From NCBI GenBank assembly GCA_027484575.1, contig JAIXSQ010000014.1, forward strand, positions 1 through 64,000: a DNA stretch of 64,000 nucleotides. The letters run 5' to 3'. The position numbers and the translations under genes are program-made. Within the stretch, counting starts at the first letter, position 1; the number at the start of each line of letters is the position of its first letter. Under the pieces are notes generated by a model. It was not told the DNA's origin. It did not search any database and worked only from the letters and a program-made list of their open reading frames with translations. Below are positions 50,261 through 60,256 of this stretch, piece by piece. The DNA is from Comamonadaceae bacterium (GTDB lineage Bacteria > Pseudomonadota > Gammaproteobacteria > Burkholderiales > Burkholderiaceae_C).

Positions 50261-51832
50261 TCAGGCCTCGGCCGATCGGCCCTTGAGGGCGAACAGGCCC
50301 TGGGGGCGTTTCTGGATGAAGGCGATGATGAAGACGAGCACGGCGATCTTGGCCAGCACCGCGCCGGCCCAGCCCTCGAGCAGCTTGTTCAGCACGCCCA
50401 GGCCCAGCGCCGCGTACACCGTGCCGGCCAGCTGCCCCACGCCGCCCAGCACCACCACCATGAAGGCATCGACGATGTAGGCCTGGCCCAGGTCGGGGCC
50501 GACGTTGCCCACCTGGCTGAGGGCGCAGCCGGCCAGTCCGGCGATGCCCGAGCCCAGCGCGAAGGCGTAGGTGTCGATGCGGGCGGTGTGCACGCCCATG
50601 CAGGCGGCGATGGGACGGTTCTGGGTGACGCCGCGCACGAACAGGCCCAGCCGGGTGCGGGCGATCAGCAGCGCCATGCCGGCCAGCACGGCGAAGGCGA
50701 AGCCCACGATGACCAGGCGGTTCCAGGGCAGCTGCAGGTTGCCCAGCACCTCGACGCCGCCGCTCATCCAGCGCGGGTTCTCCACGCTCACGTTCTGCGC
50801 GCCGAACAGCGAGCGCACCGCCTGCATCAGCACCAGGCTGATGCCCCAGGTGGCCAGCAGCGTCTCCAGCGGCCGGCCGTACAGGAAGCGGATCACGCCG
50901 CGCTCGAGGATGGCGCCCACGCCGGCGGACGCGGCGAAGGCCACCGGCACCGCGGCCACCAGGTACCAGTCGAAGGCGCCGGGCAGCCACTGGCGGAACA
51001 CGCCCTGCACCAGCCAGGTGGCGTAGGCGCCGATCATCATCAGCTCGCCGTGGGCCATGTTGATCACGCCCATCAGCCCGTAGGTGATGGCCAGGCCCAG
51101 CGCCACCAGCAGCAGGATGGAGCCCAGGCTCAGCCCGGAGAACAGCGCGCCCAGGCGGTCGCCCCAGGCCAGGGCCGCCTCGACCTCGCGCAGCGAGGCC
51201 TGCAGCGCCGCCTTGACGTCGGGCGCGGCCTCGTCCTTCAGCCGGTCCAGCAGCAGCGTCTTGGTGGCCGGGTTGCGGCTGCCGGCCAGCGCCCGGGCCG
51301 CATCGAGCCGGCGCGCGGCGTCGTCGCTACCCAGCAGCGCGGCCGCGCGCACCAGCGCCAGCTGCGCCCGGATGCCGGCGTCCTGCTCGGACGCCAGCGC
51401 CCGCTCCAGCAGCGGCAGCCGGGCAGGGTCGGGGTCCTTCTGCAGTTCCTGCACGGCCAGGGCGCGCAGCTTGCGCTCGGGCGAGAACAGCTTGAGCGCG
51501 GCCAGCGCGGCGTCGATCTCGCCGCGCATGCGGTTGTTGTTCACCACGTCCTCGGCGTCGGCGGGCAGCGGGGCCGCCGCGCCGGTGACCGGGTCGCTGG
51601 CCTGGCCGTCGCGCACCACCCAGGCCTTCCCGCCCGCGACCTTGACCGCGTCGTCGGCCAGCGCCTGCAGGAACGCGGCGCTGCGCTCGTCGGGCGTGGC
51701 CAGCGCCTGCTGGATGGCGGCGATGCGGGCGTCGCTGTCGCCGGTGGCCATGGCCGCGGCCTGCTGGGGGGTCAAGGCCTGGGCACCGGCCGCGAACAGC
51801 AGTGCCAGCAGGGGAAGCAGAGTTCGGAGCAT
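50261..51832 (-). CDS. urtB: Urea ABC transporter permease UrtB
   Basis: A 523-residue permease. The N-terminal third (to about 225) is a periplasmic region after a signal-like segment (MLRTLLPLLALLFAAGAQA) with HEAT-like helical repeats, typical of UrtB and absent from LivH. The rest is the LivH-like membrane domain (GLAITYGLMGVINMAHGELMMIGAYATW, TLLATWGISLVLMQAVRSLFGAQNVSVENP). The ATG at 51832 was chosen over an upstream in-frame one lying in the hairpin region. Confidence 0.95.
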   Translation of the reverse strand: MLRTLLPLLALLFAAGAQALTPQQAAAMATGDSDARIAAIQQALATPDERSAAFLQALADDAVKVAGGKAWVVRDGQASDPVTGAAAPLPADAEDVVNNNRMRGEIDAALAALKLFSPERKLRALAVQELQKDPDPARLPLLERALASEQDAGIRAQLALVRAAALLGSDDAARRLDAARALAGSRNPATKTLLLDRLKDEAAPDVKAALQASLREVEAALAWGDRLGALFSGLSLGSILLLVALGLAITYGLMGVINMAHGELMMIGAYATWLVQGVFRQWLPGAFDWYLVAAVPVAFAASAGVGAILERGVIRFLYGRPLETLLATWGISLVLMQAVRSLFGAQNVSVENPRWMSGGVEVLGNLQLPWNRLVIVGFAFAVLAGMALLIARTRLGLFVRGVTQNRPIAACMGVHTARIDTYAFALGSGIAGLAGCALSQVGNVGPDLGQAYIVDAFMVVVLGGVGQLAGTVYAALGLGVLNKLLEGWAGAVLAKIAVLVFIIAFIQKRPQGLFALKGRSAEA

Positions 51833-51880
51833 CACGTCCTTGGAGGAGGGGAAAGCCAGCAGGCGCGCCGCGCCGGGCCG

Positions 51881-51936
51881 CCCCAAGCGGCCGCGCCGCC
51901 CCCCAGTGGGGGGGGGGAGCGGCCGCAGGCCGCTTC
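51881..51936 (-). promoter_or_regulatory. Long GC stem-loop between urtA and urtB
   Basis: C6 (51899-51904) can pair with part of G10 (51908-51917) across AGT. Outside that, AAGCGGCC (51885-51892) pairs with GGCCGCTT near 51928-51935. It occupies about half of the 112-bp gap between urtA and urtB. It is well placed to stabilise the urtA mRNA and lower downstream expression. The homopolymer tract is also a likely slippage site. Confidence 0.6.
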
Positions 51937-51944
51937 GGGGAGCG

Positions 51945-53221
51945 TCAAGACTTGGACTTGCCGTCCGGCTCGTCCTTCTTCTTGTCGTTGCCCTCGATGT
52001 AGGGCGACCAGGGCTTGGCCTTGACCGGGCCGGGGGTCTTCCAGACGACGTTGAACTGGCCGTCGGCCTTGACCTCGCCGATGAACACCGGCTTGTGCAG
52101 GTGGTGGTTCTTCTCGTCCATCTTGGCCGTGAAGCCCGAGGGCGCCTTGAAGGTCTGGCCGGCCATGGCGGCGATGACCTTGTCGACGTCGGTGCTCTTG
52201 GCCTTCTCGACCGCCTGCTTCCACATGTGGATGCCGATGTAGGTGGCCTCCATCGGGTCGTTGGTCAGCGGCTTGTCCTTGTGGCCGGCGATGTTCTTGG
52301 CCTTGGCGTACGCCGCCCACTTCTTGGTGAACTCGTCGTTGGCCGGGTTCTTCAGGCTCATGAAGTAGTTCCAGGCCGCCAGGTGGCCCACCAGCGGCTT
52401 GGTGTCCACGCCGCGCAACTCCTCCTCGCCGACGGAGAAGGCCACCACCGGCACGTCCTTGGCCTTGAGGCCCGCGTTGCCCAGTTCCTTGTAGAAGGGC
52501 ACGTTGGAGTCGCCGTTGATGGTGGAGATCACCGCGGTCTTGCCGCCGGCCGAGAACTTCTTGATGTCGGCGACGATGGTCTGGTAGTCGCTGTGGCCGA
52601 ACGGGGTGTACTTCTCGTCGATGTCGCTGTCCTTGACGCCCTTGCTCTTGAGGAAGGCGCGCAGGATCTTGTTGGTGGTGCGGGGGTAGACGTAGTCGGT
52701 GCCCAGCAGCACGAAGCGCTTGGCGCCGCCGCCGTCCTTGGACATCAGGTACTCGACCGCCGGGATCGCCTGCTGATTGGGCGCCGCGCCCGTGTAGAAC
52801 ACGTTCTTGGACAGCTCCTCGCCCTCGTACTGCACCGGGTAGAACAGCAGGCCGTTCAGCCCTCGACCACCGGCAGCACCGACTTGCGCGACACGCTGGT
52901 CCAGCAGCCGAAGATCACCGAGACCTTGTCCTGGGTCAGCAGCTGCTTGGTCTTCTCGGCGAACAGCGGCCAGTTCGAGGCGGGGTCGACCACCACCGGC
53001 TCGAGCTTCTTGCCCATCACGCCGCCCTTGGCGTTGATCTCGTCGATGGCCATCAGCACCGTGTCCTTGAGCACGGTCTCGGAGATCGCCATCGTGCCGG
53101 ACAGGCTGTGCAGCACGCCGACCTTGATGGTGCCGCCCGACTGGGCGTAGGCCGGCAGGGCGCCGGCGGCAGCCAGGGCCGCGGCCGCGGCCAGCGCCTG
53201 GAGGGTGAATCGTCGTTGCAT
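51945..53221 (-). pseudogene. urtA: Urea ABC transporter substrate-binding protein UrtA, frameshifted
   Basis: Reading from the ATG at 53221, the first 121 codons give a signal peptide ([27 protein letters not shown]) and the UrtA start ([22 protein letters not shown]...[20 protein letters not shown]), then stop at 52856. The remainder continues in another frame from about 52860 down to 51945 (NGLLFYPVQYEGEELSKNVFYTGAAPNQQAIPAVEYL to the Lys-rich end DEPDGKSKS). UrtA proteins read [12 protein letters not shown] at this join. One A:T pair missing between 52860 and 52861 restores this. Joined, the protein would be about 424 residues, the normal length. The rest of the gene is intact, so the lesion is recent or a sequencing error. 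Confidence 0.9.
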
Positions 53222-53282
53222 CTCGCTCGCTCCTGGGGTGAAAGGGTGCGCCGATGCTAGGCAGCGACGGATGAGCCGGCGA

Positions 53283-53298
53283 TACGCCGACCGGCGTA
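53283..53298. promoter_or_regulatory. Perfect 7-2-7 dyad upstream of urtA
   Basis: TACGCCG-AC-CGGCGTA is a perfect inverted repeat in the 247-bp region between urtA and the glycosyltransferase gene, 62 bp upstream of the urtA start. Its symmetry suits a dimeric regulator such as a LuxR-type response regulator. No -24/-12 element was found here. No second copy was noticed elsewhere. Confidence 0.5.
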
Positions 53299-53468
53299 CA
53301 CGCACCGCCGGGCCGCGGCGGCGACGCGACCTGCTCCTACAGGGCCGTGGGAGGGCGCTGGGCATGATGGCCCGGCCGAGCCCCGCCAGCCCCGCGCACA
53401 GGGGCCGCTGGCCGCACAGCCACACACCCCACGCCATCCACACCCCCGCATTCCCCCCTGGAGCCGCA

Positions 53469-54623
53469 ATGCAGACCCTGATCGTCTTCTCCCACCTGCG
53501 CTGGAACTTCGTCTACCAGCGGCCGCAGCACCTGCTGTCGCGGCTGGCTCAGCGATGGCGCGTGGTGTTCGTGGAGGAGCCGGTCACCGGGCAGGCCGAG
53601 AACCGGCTGGAGAAGCTGCAGCCGGCCGCCGGCGTCGAGGTCTGGCGTCCGCACGTCACCGGCGACGCGCCGGGCTTCCACGACGACCAGCTGCCGGTGC
53701 TGGCCAAGCTGGTCAGCGACGCGGTGCGCGCCGCCCGCCTGACCGACTACTGGCTCTGGTACTACACCCCCATGGCCCTCCCGCTGGGCGCCGAGCTGGA
53801 CCCGCGCGGCATCGTCTACGACTGCATGGACGAACTGACGCTCTTCAAGCACGCGCCGCGGCAGCTGGTGCAGCGCGAGAGCGTGCTGTTCCGCGAGGCC
53901 GACCTGGTGTTCACCGGCGGCCCCAGTCTCTACAACGCCAAGAAGTCGCGTCACCCCTCGGTGCACTGCTTTCCCAGCAGCGTCGACGCGCGGCACTTCC
54001 AGCGCGCCGCGGCCGACCACCCGCTGCAGGCGCAGCTGCCGCGCCCGCGGCTGGGCTATGCGGGCGTGATCGACGAGCGCATCGACATGTCCCTGGTCGA
54101 CGCCATCGCCGCGCGCCACCCCGACTGGGAGGTGGTGATGGTCGGTCCGGTGGTCAAGATCGACCCGGCCGGCCTGCCCAAGCACGCCAACATCCACTGG
54201 CTGGGCCAGCAGTCCTACCAGGACCTGCCGGCGTTCATGAGCGGCTGGGACGTGTGCCTGATGCCGTTCGCGCTGAACGACGCCACCCGCTACATCAGCC
54301 CCACCAAGATGCTGGAGTACATGGCCTGCGGCCGGCCCTCGGTGAGCACCTCCATCCGCGACGTGGTCGAGCCCTACGGCCACCTGGTGTCGATCGCCGA
54401 CGGCCCCGACGCCTACGTGCAGGCCTGCGAGCGCATCCTCGGCCGCACGCCCGCGCAGCACGACGAGCATGCCCGCGCGCTGGCCCAGGCCATCGCCCGC
54501 ACGTCGTGGGACCGCACGGCGCAGCAGATGGCCACGCTGATCGCGCAGGCCGACGCCGCCCGCGATGCCGCCCGCACCGACGCCGCGCAGGCCGCGGGCC
54601 GCTCGATGGCCAAGGTCGCCTGA
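53469..54623 (+). CDS. Glycosyltransferase (GT4-like)
   Basis: A 384-residue cytoplasmic glycosyltransferase. N-terminal Rossmann start [36 protein letters not shown]-terminal donor-binding domain with [28 protein letters not shown] and [32 protein letters not shown] (the ExxxCG-like P-loop of GT4 enzymes). Substrates are unknown; cell-surface polysaccharide or glycolipid synthesis is typical. It is followed 23 bp later by a hemerythrin gene. Confidence 0.9.
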   Translation: MQTLIVFSHLRWNFVYQRPQHLLSRLAQRWRVVFVEEPVTGQAENRLEKLQPAAGVEVWRPHVTGDAPGFHDDQLPVLAKLVSDAVRAARLTDYWLWYYTPMALPLGAELDPRGIVYDCMDELTLFKHAPRQLVQRESVLFREADLVFTGGPSLYNAKKSRHPSVHCFPSSVDARHFQRAAADHPLQAQLPRPRLGYAGVIDERIDMSLVDAIAARHPDWEVVMVGPVVKIDPAGLPKHANIHWLGQQSYQDLPAFMSGWDVCLMPFALNDATRYISPTKMLEYMACGRPSVSTSIRDVVEPYGHLVSIADGPDAYVQACERILGRTPAQHDEHARALAQAIARTSWDRTAQQMATLIAQADAARDAARTDAAQAAGRSMAKVA

Positions 54624-54646
54624 TCCCCACCCGCCAGGAGCACGCC

Positions 54647-55258
54647 ATGGACTCGATGCTGAGCAAGCTGTCGCCGACCATCACCAACATGATCCGCATG
54701 GACCACACGCACGTGATGGCCGCCTTCCACCAGTTCCAGCCCGACACGGCGGTGCGGGTCAAGCAGGGCCTGGCGGACAACATCTGCCTGGCGCTGGAGG
54801 TGCACGCGCAGCTGGAGGAGGAGATCTTCTACCCGGCGCTGCGCGAGATCTCGCCCGACGAGGTGCTGGACAAGAGCAAGCCCGAGCACGACGGCATGCG
54901 CGAGCTGATCGGCCGGCTGCGCGCGCTGCGCGCCGGCGAGCCGGCCTTCGACGCCACGCTCAATGAGCTGATGCGCCAGGTGATGCACCACGTGGCCGAC
55001 GAGGAGACCGAGCTGCTGCCCAAGGCCGAGCGGCTGCTGGGGGCGCACCTGTCGGACCTGGGCGCGCGCATGACGCGCCGGCGCCTGGAGCTGCTGGGCC
55101 CGCGCAGCGGCGAGCTGGCCGGCAGCATGGCCCGCTCGATGAGCAGCGGCACCCTGCTGGCCGCGGCCGGCGCGGTGGCCGCCGCCGGCGGCCTGCTGCT
55201 GGCGCGCCGCATGGGGCCGCGCGGCGGGCTGTTCGGCGCCAGGCGCTGGTCGCACTGA
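54647..55258 (+). CDS. Hemerythrin-domain protein
   Basis: 203 residues. Residues about 10-135 form a hemerythrin/HHE bundle. Iron-ligand candidates are His in MDHTHVMAAFHQF, HAQLEEEIFYPAL, KPEHDGMREL and MHHVADEETELLP. The C-terminal 40 residues are hydrophobic and Gly/Ala-rich (SGTLLAAAGAVAAAGGLLLARRMG), a likely membrane anchor. It may bind O2, NO or iron. CAGGAG precedes the ATG. Probably co-transcribed with the glycosyltransferase. Confidence 0.92.
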   Translation: MDSMLSKLSPTITNMIRMDHTHVMAAFHQFQPDTAVRVKQGLADNICLALEVHAQLEEEIFYPALREISPDEVLDKSKPEHDGMRELIGRLRALRAGEPAFDATLNELMRQVMHHVADEETELLPKAERLLGAHLSDLGARMTRRRLELLGPRSGELAGSMARSMSSGTLLAAAGAVAAAGGLLLARRMGPRGGLFGARRWSH

Positions 55259-55271
55259 GCGAACGCGAGCC

Positions 55272-55353
55272 GTCATCCCGGCGGAGGCCGGGATCCAGTG
55301 ACTTCGCCGGCGTCCGCGCAAGTCCTTGGGCCCCGGCCTTCGCCGGGGCGACG
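55272..55353. repeat. Paired-palindrome intergenic repeat, copy 7
   Basis: CATCCCGGCGGAGGCCGGGAT, then CCCCGGCCTTCGCCGGGG about 40 bp on. Same subfamily as copies 1, 3a and 4. It lies between the convergent hemerythrin and response-regulator genes. Confidence 0.85.
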
Positions 55354-55386
55354 AGCAGCAGGGCACGCCGGGCCTGCGCCGGTGCC

Positions 55387-56358
55387 TCAACCCGCCTGCC
55401 CCACCCCCCGCATCCGCTCCAGCGCCATCGCGGCGGCGGCGGTGCGTGTCTCCACGCCGAGCTTGGCGAACACCCGCTCCAGGTGCTTCTTCACGGTCGC
55501 GGGGCTGGCGCCCAGGATGTCCCCGATGTCGCGGTTGGTCTTGCCGCGCGCGGTCCAGTACAGCACCTCGGCCTCGCGGGCCGTCAGGCGGAATCCCTGC
55601 GCCAGGGTCTCGAGCACGGCGGCGTCGGACTCCTCGCGCATCACCAGCAACCAGTCGCCGGCGACGTCGCCCTCGCGCTCGTCGTCCAGCTCGACCTGCT
55701 GGTGCAGGCGGAAGGTCAGCCGGCGCGCGCCCCGTTCGATCGCCAGCCGGGGCGGCTCGATGGCGCGGCGCGCGTCGGGCAGGTGGCGCCGCAGCCAGTC
55801 CTGCACCTCGGCCGGCGCCAGCGGCCCGGCGGCCCCGAACCAGGCCTGCAGCAGCTGGCGCGCCAGCGGCGTCTGCCACAGCAGGCGGCCGTCGCGGGCC
55901 CGCACCGCCACCGTGGCATAGCCGAAGGCGTCCAGCGCATTGCGGGTCTGGCGCGCCGCCCGTGCGCCCTGCACGTGCACCGCCATGCGCGCCAGCACCT
56001 CGCGCGCCTTGATCGGCTTGGTCACGTAGTCGACCCCGCCGGCGGCCAGCGCGGCCACCAGGTGCTCGGTGTCGGTCAGGCCGGTCATGAACAGGATGGG
56101 GATGTGCGCGGTGGCCGGGTCGGCCTTGAGCCGGCGCGCGACCTCGAAGCCGTCCATGCCCGGCATGAGCGCATCGAGCAGCACCACGTCGGGCATGGCC
56201 TGGGCGGCGCGCTGCAGCGCGGTGGGGCCGTCGATGGCCACCAGCACGGTGTAGCCCGACTCGTCGAGCGCGTCGTGCAGCACCGCCAGGTTGTCGGGCA
56301 CGTCGTCGACCACCAGCACCACGCCGGCGCTGCCGTCGCCCAGGGTGGACAGGCTCAT
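55387..56358 (-). CDS. LuxR-type response regulator paired with the NCS1-kinase
   Basis: A 323-residue regulator. Residues about 13-130 are an intact receiver: acidic pair in VVDDVPDN, phospho-acceptor Asp62 in LLDALMPGMDG, Lys in YVTKPIKARE. A middle segment of about 110 residues has no recognised fold (it may be PAS-like). The C-terminal LuxR HTH is LTAREAEVLYWTARGKTNRDIGDILGASPATVKKHLERVFAKLGVETRTAAA. The ATG overlaps the kinase stop (ATGA), so the two are made together. Regulated genes are likely the neighbouring urt or ure operons, by inference. Confidence 0.92.
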   Translation of the reverse strand: MSLSTLGDGSAGVVLVVDDVPDNLAVLHDALDESGYTVLVAIDGPTALQRAAQAMPDVVLLDALMPGMDGFEVARRLKADPATAHIPILFMTGLTDTEHLVAALAAGGVDYVTKPIKAREVLARMAVHVQGARAARQTRNALDAFGYATVAVRARDGRLLWQTPLARQLLQAWFGAAGPLAPAEVQDWLRRHLPDARRAIEPPRLAIERGARRLTFRLHQQVELDDEREGDVAGDWLLVMREESDAAVLETLAQGFRLTAREAEVLYWTARGKTNRDIGDILGASPATVKKHLERVFAKLGVETRTAAAAMALERMRGVGQAG

Positions 56359-59300
56359 GGCAGCCCCTGCGCGGGCGCCAGCCGCTGCGCCAGCAGGTCG
56401 AAGCGGAACTCGCGCGCCAGCGTGCGCAGCGGGCCGCACCAGGGCCCGGCGGCCGGCTGCGCGGCCTCGATGGCGTCGAGCGCGCCCAGCACGCCGCGCG
56501 GATAGCCCAGCGCCACCGACTCGCGCAGCCGCGCCAGCAGGTCGGGCGCCACGGCGGGCAGGGGCGCGGGCGTGGGCGGCAGCGCAGGCAGCGCCGGCGC
56601 AGCGGGCGGCAGGGCGCCGGCCTCGGTCCAGCGCAGGCCCAGCGCGCGCCGCAGCCAGGCCAGCAGCTCGGCCTCGCGCACCGGCTTGACCAGGAAGTCG
56701 TCGACCGTGATGCCGGCGTCGTTCTCCAGTCCCTTGTCGAAGGCGTTGGCCGAGACGATGGCGACCTGCGCCCGCAGGGGCCGCAGCGCGCGGGCGCGGC
56801 GCAGGGTCTCCCAGCCGTCGATGCCGGGCATGGCCAGGTCCAGCAGCAGCGCGTCGGGATCGAGGCCGGCGGCCAGCAGGTCCAGCGCGTCGTGGCCGCT
56901 GGCCGCGGTGCGGATCGCGAAGCCCAGCGGCTCCAGCTGCTCGACCAGCAGCTCGCGGTCGGCCTCCTCGTTGTCGACCACCAGCAGCAGGCGCCGCGGT
57001 CCCTCGTAGCCCGCGGGGCGCGCCCGGGCCGGCGCGCGGGCCGCGGCGCCCTCGACCTGCGGAAGGAACAGCCGCACGCGGAAGCACGCGCCCTGCCCCG
57101 GCGCGCTGCGCACCGTGAGCTCGCCGCCCATCAGGTCGGCCAGCATGCGCGCGATGGTCAGGCCCAGGCCGGCGCCGGGCGCGTGGCCGGCGGCGCCGGT
57201 GCCGCGGGCGAAGGGCTCGAACACCCGCGCCAGCTCGGCCTCGGCCATGCCCGGGCCGGTGTCCTCGACCTCCAGCGTGGCCATCTGCCGGGCATGCCGC
57301 ACGCGCAGCGTGACGTGGCCGCTGGCAGTGAACTTGACCGCGTTGCCGAGCAGGTTGATGAGGATCTGGCGCAGCCGCTTCTCGTCGGCGCGCACCACCT
57401 CGGGCAGCGGCCCCTGCACCTCGAAGCGGAAGCCCAGGCCCTTGGCGGCGGCCTGCAGCTCGAACAGCTCGGCCATCTCGTGCACGCAGTCGGCGAAGCG
57501 CATCGGCGAGCGCACCAGCGTGAGCTTGCCGGCCTCGATGCGGGCGATGTCCAGCGTGCCCTCGATCAGCGACAGCAGGTGCTCGCCGCCGCGGCGGATC
57601 ACGTTGACGGCCTGGCGCCGGTGCGGCGGCAGCGCGGGGTCCTCGCCCAGCAGCTGGGCGTAGCCCAGGATGCTGTTCAGGGGCGTGCGCAGCTCGTGGC
57701 TGATGGTGCCGATGTAGCGGCTCTTGGCCTGGTTGGCCTGCTCGGCCGCCTGGCGCGCGTCGTCGGCGGCCCGCTTGGCCTGCTGCAGCGCGCGGTCGGT
57801 GCGCCGGTGCAGCGCGATCTCGCGCAGCAGCAGCGTGGTCTGCCGGTTGGACTCCTGCTGCGCCACGCGCCGGCTCTGGTGCGCCAGCACCAGCCACCAC
57901 ACCAGCACGCCGGCCACCAGCACCAGGCCGACGTAGGCCTTGCCGAAGCCCGCGCGCAGGGCCGCCGCCGCGGCCTGCGCCGCCTGCGGCTCCATGCCCT
58001 GCAGGGCCCGCAGCTCCTGCTGCCACAGCAGCGCGAACACGCCCGCCAGCAACGGCGCCACCAGCAGCATCAGCAGCAGGAAGTGGCCCAGGCCGCTGTC
58101 CAGCAGCCGGCCGGCGCGCGCCGGCAGCAGCGCGTGCAGCGTGGCCGACCATTGCGCGGCCAGCTTGGCCTGCGGGCGGCAGGCGTCGCCGCAGCGCGCC
58201 TCCAGCGTGCAGCACAGCGAGCAGATGCGGCCCCGGTAGGCCGGGCAGCGGGCCATGTCGGGCGCCTCGTACAGGCGCTCGCAGACCACGCAGCGTTGCA
58301 GCGCCGTGGGATCGCGCGGCGGCTGCGCCGGCCGCACCAGGTAGTAGCGGCCGCGGGTGGCCCAGGCGATCGCCGGCGCGGTGACGAAGGCGGTGCCCAG
58401 CGCGATGACCGCCGACCAGGCCTGCGCCATGGGGCCGAAGGCACCCAGCCAGGCGGCCACGGACAGGGCCGAGGCCAGCGCCATGGCGCCCACGCCCACC
58501 GGGTTGACGTCCCACAGGTGCGCGCGCTTGAACTCGATGCCGCGCGGCGACAGGCCCAGCGGCTTGTTGACCACCAGGTCGGCGACGACGGCCATGATCC
58601 AGGCGATGGCGACGTTGGCGTACAGGCCCAGCACCTCGCCCAGCGCCTGGAACACGTTCATCTCCATCAGCAGAAAGGCGATCAGCGTGTTGAACACCAC
58701 CCACACCACCCGCCCCGGATGGCTGTGGGTCACCCGCGAGAAGAAGTTGGACCAGGCCAGCGAGCCGGCATACGCGTTGGTGACGTTGATCTTCAGCTGC
58801 GACACCACCACGAACAGCGCGGTGGCCGCGACCGCCCAGCCGTAGTGCGGGAACACGTACTCGTAGGCGGCCAGGTACATCTGGTTGGGGTCCACCGCGC
58901 GCTCGACCGGCACCATGTGGTCGATGGCCAGCCAGGCCAGCAGCGCCCCGCCCAGCATCTTGGCCACGCCCGGCACCACCCAGCCCGGCCCGCCGACGAT
59001 GACGCCGGCCCACCACTGCCAGCGGCCGGTGCGCGCGGCCGGCGGCATGAAGCGCAGGTAGTCGGCCTGCTCGCCCATCTGCGTGATCAGGGCCACGCCC
59101 ACCGTCAGGGCCGCACCGAAACCGTGCAGCGTGAAGCCGGCACTCCCGGTTTTCTCACCTGCATAGTGCACAACGCCCGAAAACGCACCAGGATCGCGCA
59201 TCAACACGTAGACGAAGGGCACCACGAGCATCACCAGCCACAGGGGCTGGGTCCAGACCTGCAGCCGGCTGATGGCCGAGACGCCATGCGTGACCAGCGG

Positions 59301-59810
59301 GATGACCACCAGCGCGCAGACCAGGTAGCCCCAGCGCGGCGGGATGTCCAGCGCCAGCTCCAGCGCATAGGCCATCACCGCGGCTTCTAGCGCGAAGAAG
59401 ATGAAGGTGAAGGAGGCGTAGATCAGCGAGGTGACGGTCGAGCCGATGTAGCCGAAGCCCGCGCCGCGCGTGAGCAGGTCCATGTCGACCCCGTGCCGCG
59501 CCGCATAGGTGCTGATCGGGATGCCGGCCAAAAAGATCAGCAGGCCGGTGGCGACGATGGCCCAGAAGGCGTTGGCGAAGCCGTACTGCACCAGCAGCGT
59601 GGCGCCCACGGCCTCGAGGATCAGGAACGAGGCCGCGCCGAAGGCGGTGTTGGCCACGCGCGCCGGCGACCACTTGCGAAAGCGCTGGGGCGCGTAGCGC
59701 AGGGCGTAGTCCTCCAGCGTCTCGCTGGCCACCCAGCGGTTGTAGTCGCGCCGCACCTTGGCCACGCGCTGGGGCGCGGCGGCGGCGAGGGCGGGATCGG
59801 TGGCGGGCAC
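56355..59810 (-). CDS. NCS1 transporter-hybrid sensor histidine kinase-receiver fusion
   Basis: About 1151 residues. Residues about 15-500 are an NCS1 (purine/hydantoin/allantoin) permease with about 12 hydrophobic spans ([47 protein letters not shown]). A Cys-rich knuckle at about 507-547 has [38 protein letters not shown] in overlapping pieces, as in NahK/ErcS-type kinases. Two more spans follow, then HisKA with His705 in [11 protein letters not shown], the HATPase ([25 protein letters not shown]) and a receiver with Asp991 (LLLDLAMPG). The start is uncertain: GTG at 59810 lacks a clear ribosome site. It lies back to back with ureA. Confidence 0.9.
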   Translation of the reverse strand: MPATDPALAAAAPQRVAKVRRDYNRWVASETLEDYALRYAPQRFRKWSPARVANTAFGAASFLILEAVGATLLVQYGFANAFWAIVATGLLIFLAGIPISTYAARHGVDMDLLTRGAGFGYIGSTVTSLIYASFTFIFFALEAAVMAYALELALDIPPRWGYLVCALVVIPLVTHGVSAISRLQVWTQPLWLVMLVVPFVYVLMRDPGAFSGVVHYAGEKTGSAGFTLHGFGAALTVGVALITQMGEQADYLRFMPPAARTGRWQWWAGVIVGGPGWVVPGVAKMLGGALLAWLAIDHMVPVERAVDPNQMYLAAYEYVFPHYGWAVAATALFVVVSQLKINVTNAYAGSLAWSNFFSRVTHSHPGRVVWVVFNTLIAFLLMEMNVFQALGEVLGLYANVAIAWIMAVVADLVVNKPLGLSPRGIEFKRAHLWDVNPVGVGAMALASALSVAAWLGAFGPMAQAWSAVIALGTAFVTAPAIAWATRGRYYLVRPAQPPRDPTALQRCVVCERLYEAPDMARCPAYRGRICSLCCTLEARCGDACRPQAKLAAQWSATLHALLPARAGRLLDSGLGHFLLLMLLVAPLLAGVFALLWQQELRALQGMEPQAAQAAAAALRAGFGKAYVGLVLVAGVLVWWLVLAHQSRRVAQQESNRQTTLLLREIALHRRTDRALQQAKRAADDARQAAEQANQAKSRYIGTISHELRTPLNSILGYAQLLGEDPALPPHRRQAVNVIRRGGEHLLSLIEGTLDIARIEAGKLTLVRSPMRFADCVHEMAELFELQAAAKGLGFRFEVQGPLPEVVRADEKRLRQILINLLGNAVKFTASGHVTLRVRHARQMATLEVEDTGPGMAEAELARVFEPFARGTGAAGHAPGAGLGLTIARMLADLMGGELTVRSAPGQGACFRVRLFLPQVEGAAARAPARARPAGYEGPRRLLLVVDNEEADRELLVEQLEPLGFAIRTAASGHDALDLLAAGLDPDALLLDLAMPGIDGWETLRRARALRPLRAQVAIVSANAFDKGLENDAGITVDDFLVKPVREAELLAWLRRALGLRWTEAGALPPAAPALPALPPTPAPLPAVAPDLLARLRESVALGYPRGVLGALDAIEAAQPAAGPWCGPLRTLAREFRFDLLAQRLAPAQGLP

Positions 59811-59864
59811 GCGTGCAACGGTGCAGGTTCCGTGCCTCGGCCGCCCGGCGCGATGCCCCTGCCC

Positions 59865-59880
59865 GGGCACGGGGCTTGCA
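59865..59880 (+). promoter_or_regulatory. Candidate sigma-54 promoter of the ureA operon
   Basis: GGGCACGGGGCTTGCA matches the consensus TGGCACG-N4-TTGCA at every position except the first. GG (59866-59867) and GC (59878-59879) are exactly 10 bases apart. The predicted start lies about 30 bases before the ureA ATG. A 10-bp palindrome GCACGCGTGC (59807-59816) lies upstream, overlapping the proposed start of the divergent kinase gene. Confidence 0.75.
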
Positions 59881-59920
59881 CTACCATGGCGCGACCGTCG
59901 ACCTCCCCTTCCCCCCACGC

Positions 59921-60223
<303 letters not shown>

Positions 60224-60256
60224 CCGCGCCCCCAGAACATCCGAGGAGACCCCCGC

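Noticed and set aside
59811..59918. Longer N-terminus for the NCS1-kinase starting at 59918
   Set aside because: The extra 36 residues are Arg/Gly-rich and overlap the ureA promoter; the GTG at 59810 gives the shorter form, although neither start has a good ribosome site.
59813..59920. Upstream ATG for ureA
   Set aside because: It would place the sigma-54 element inside the coding region and add 36 residues absent from UreA; the ATG at 59921 gives the conserved start.
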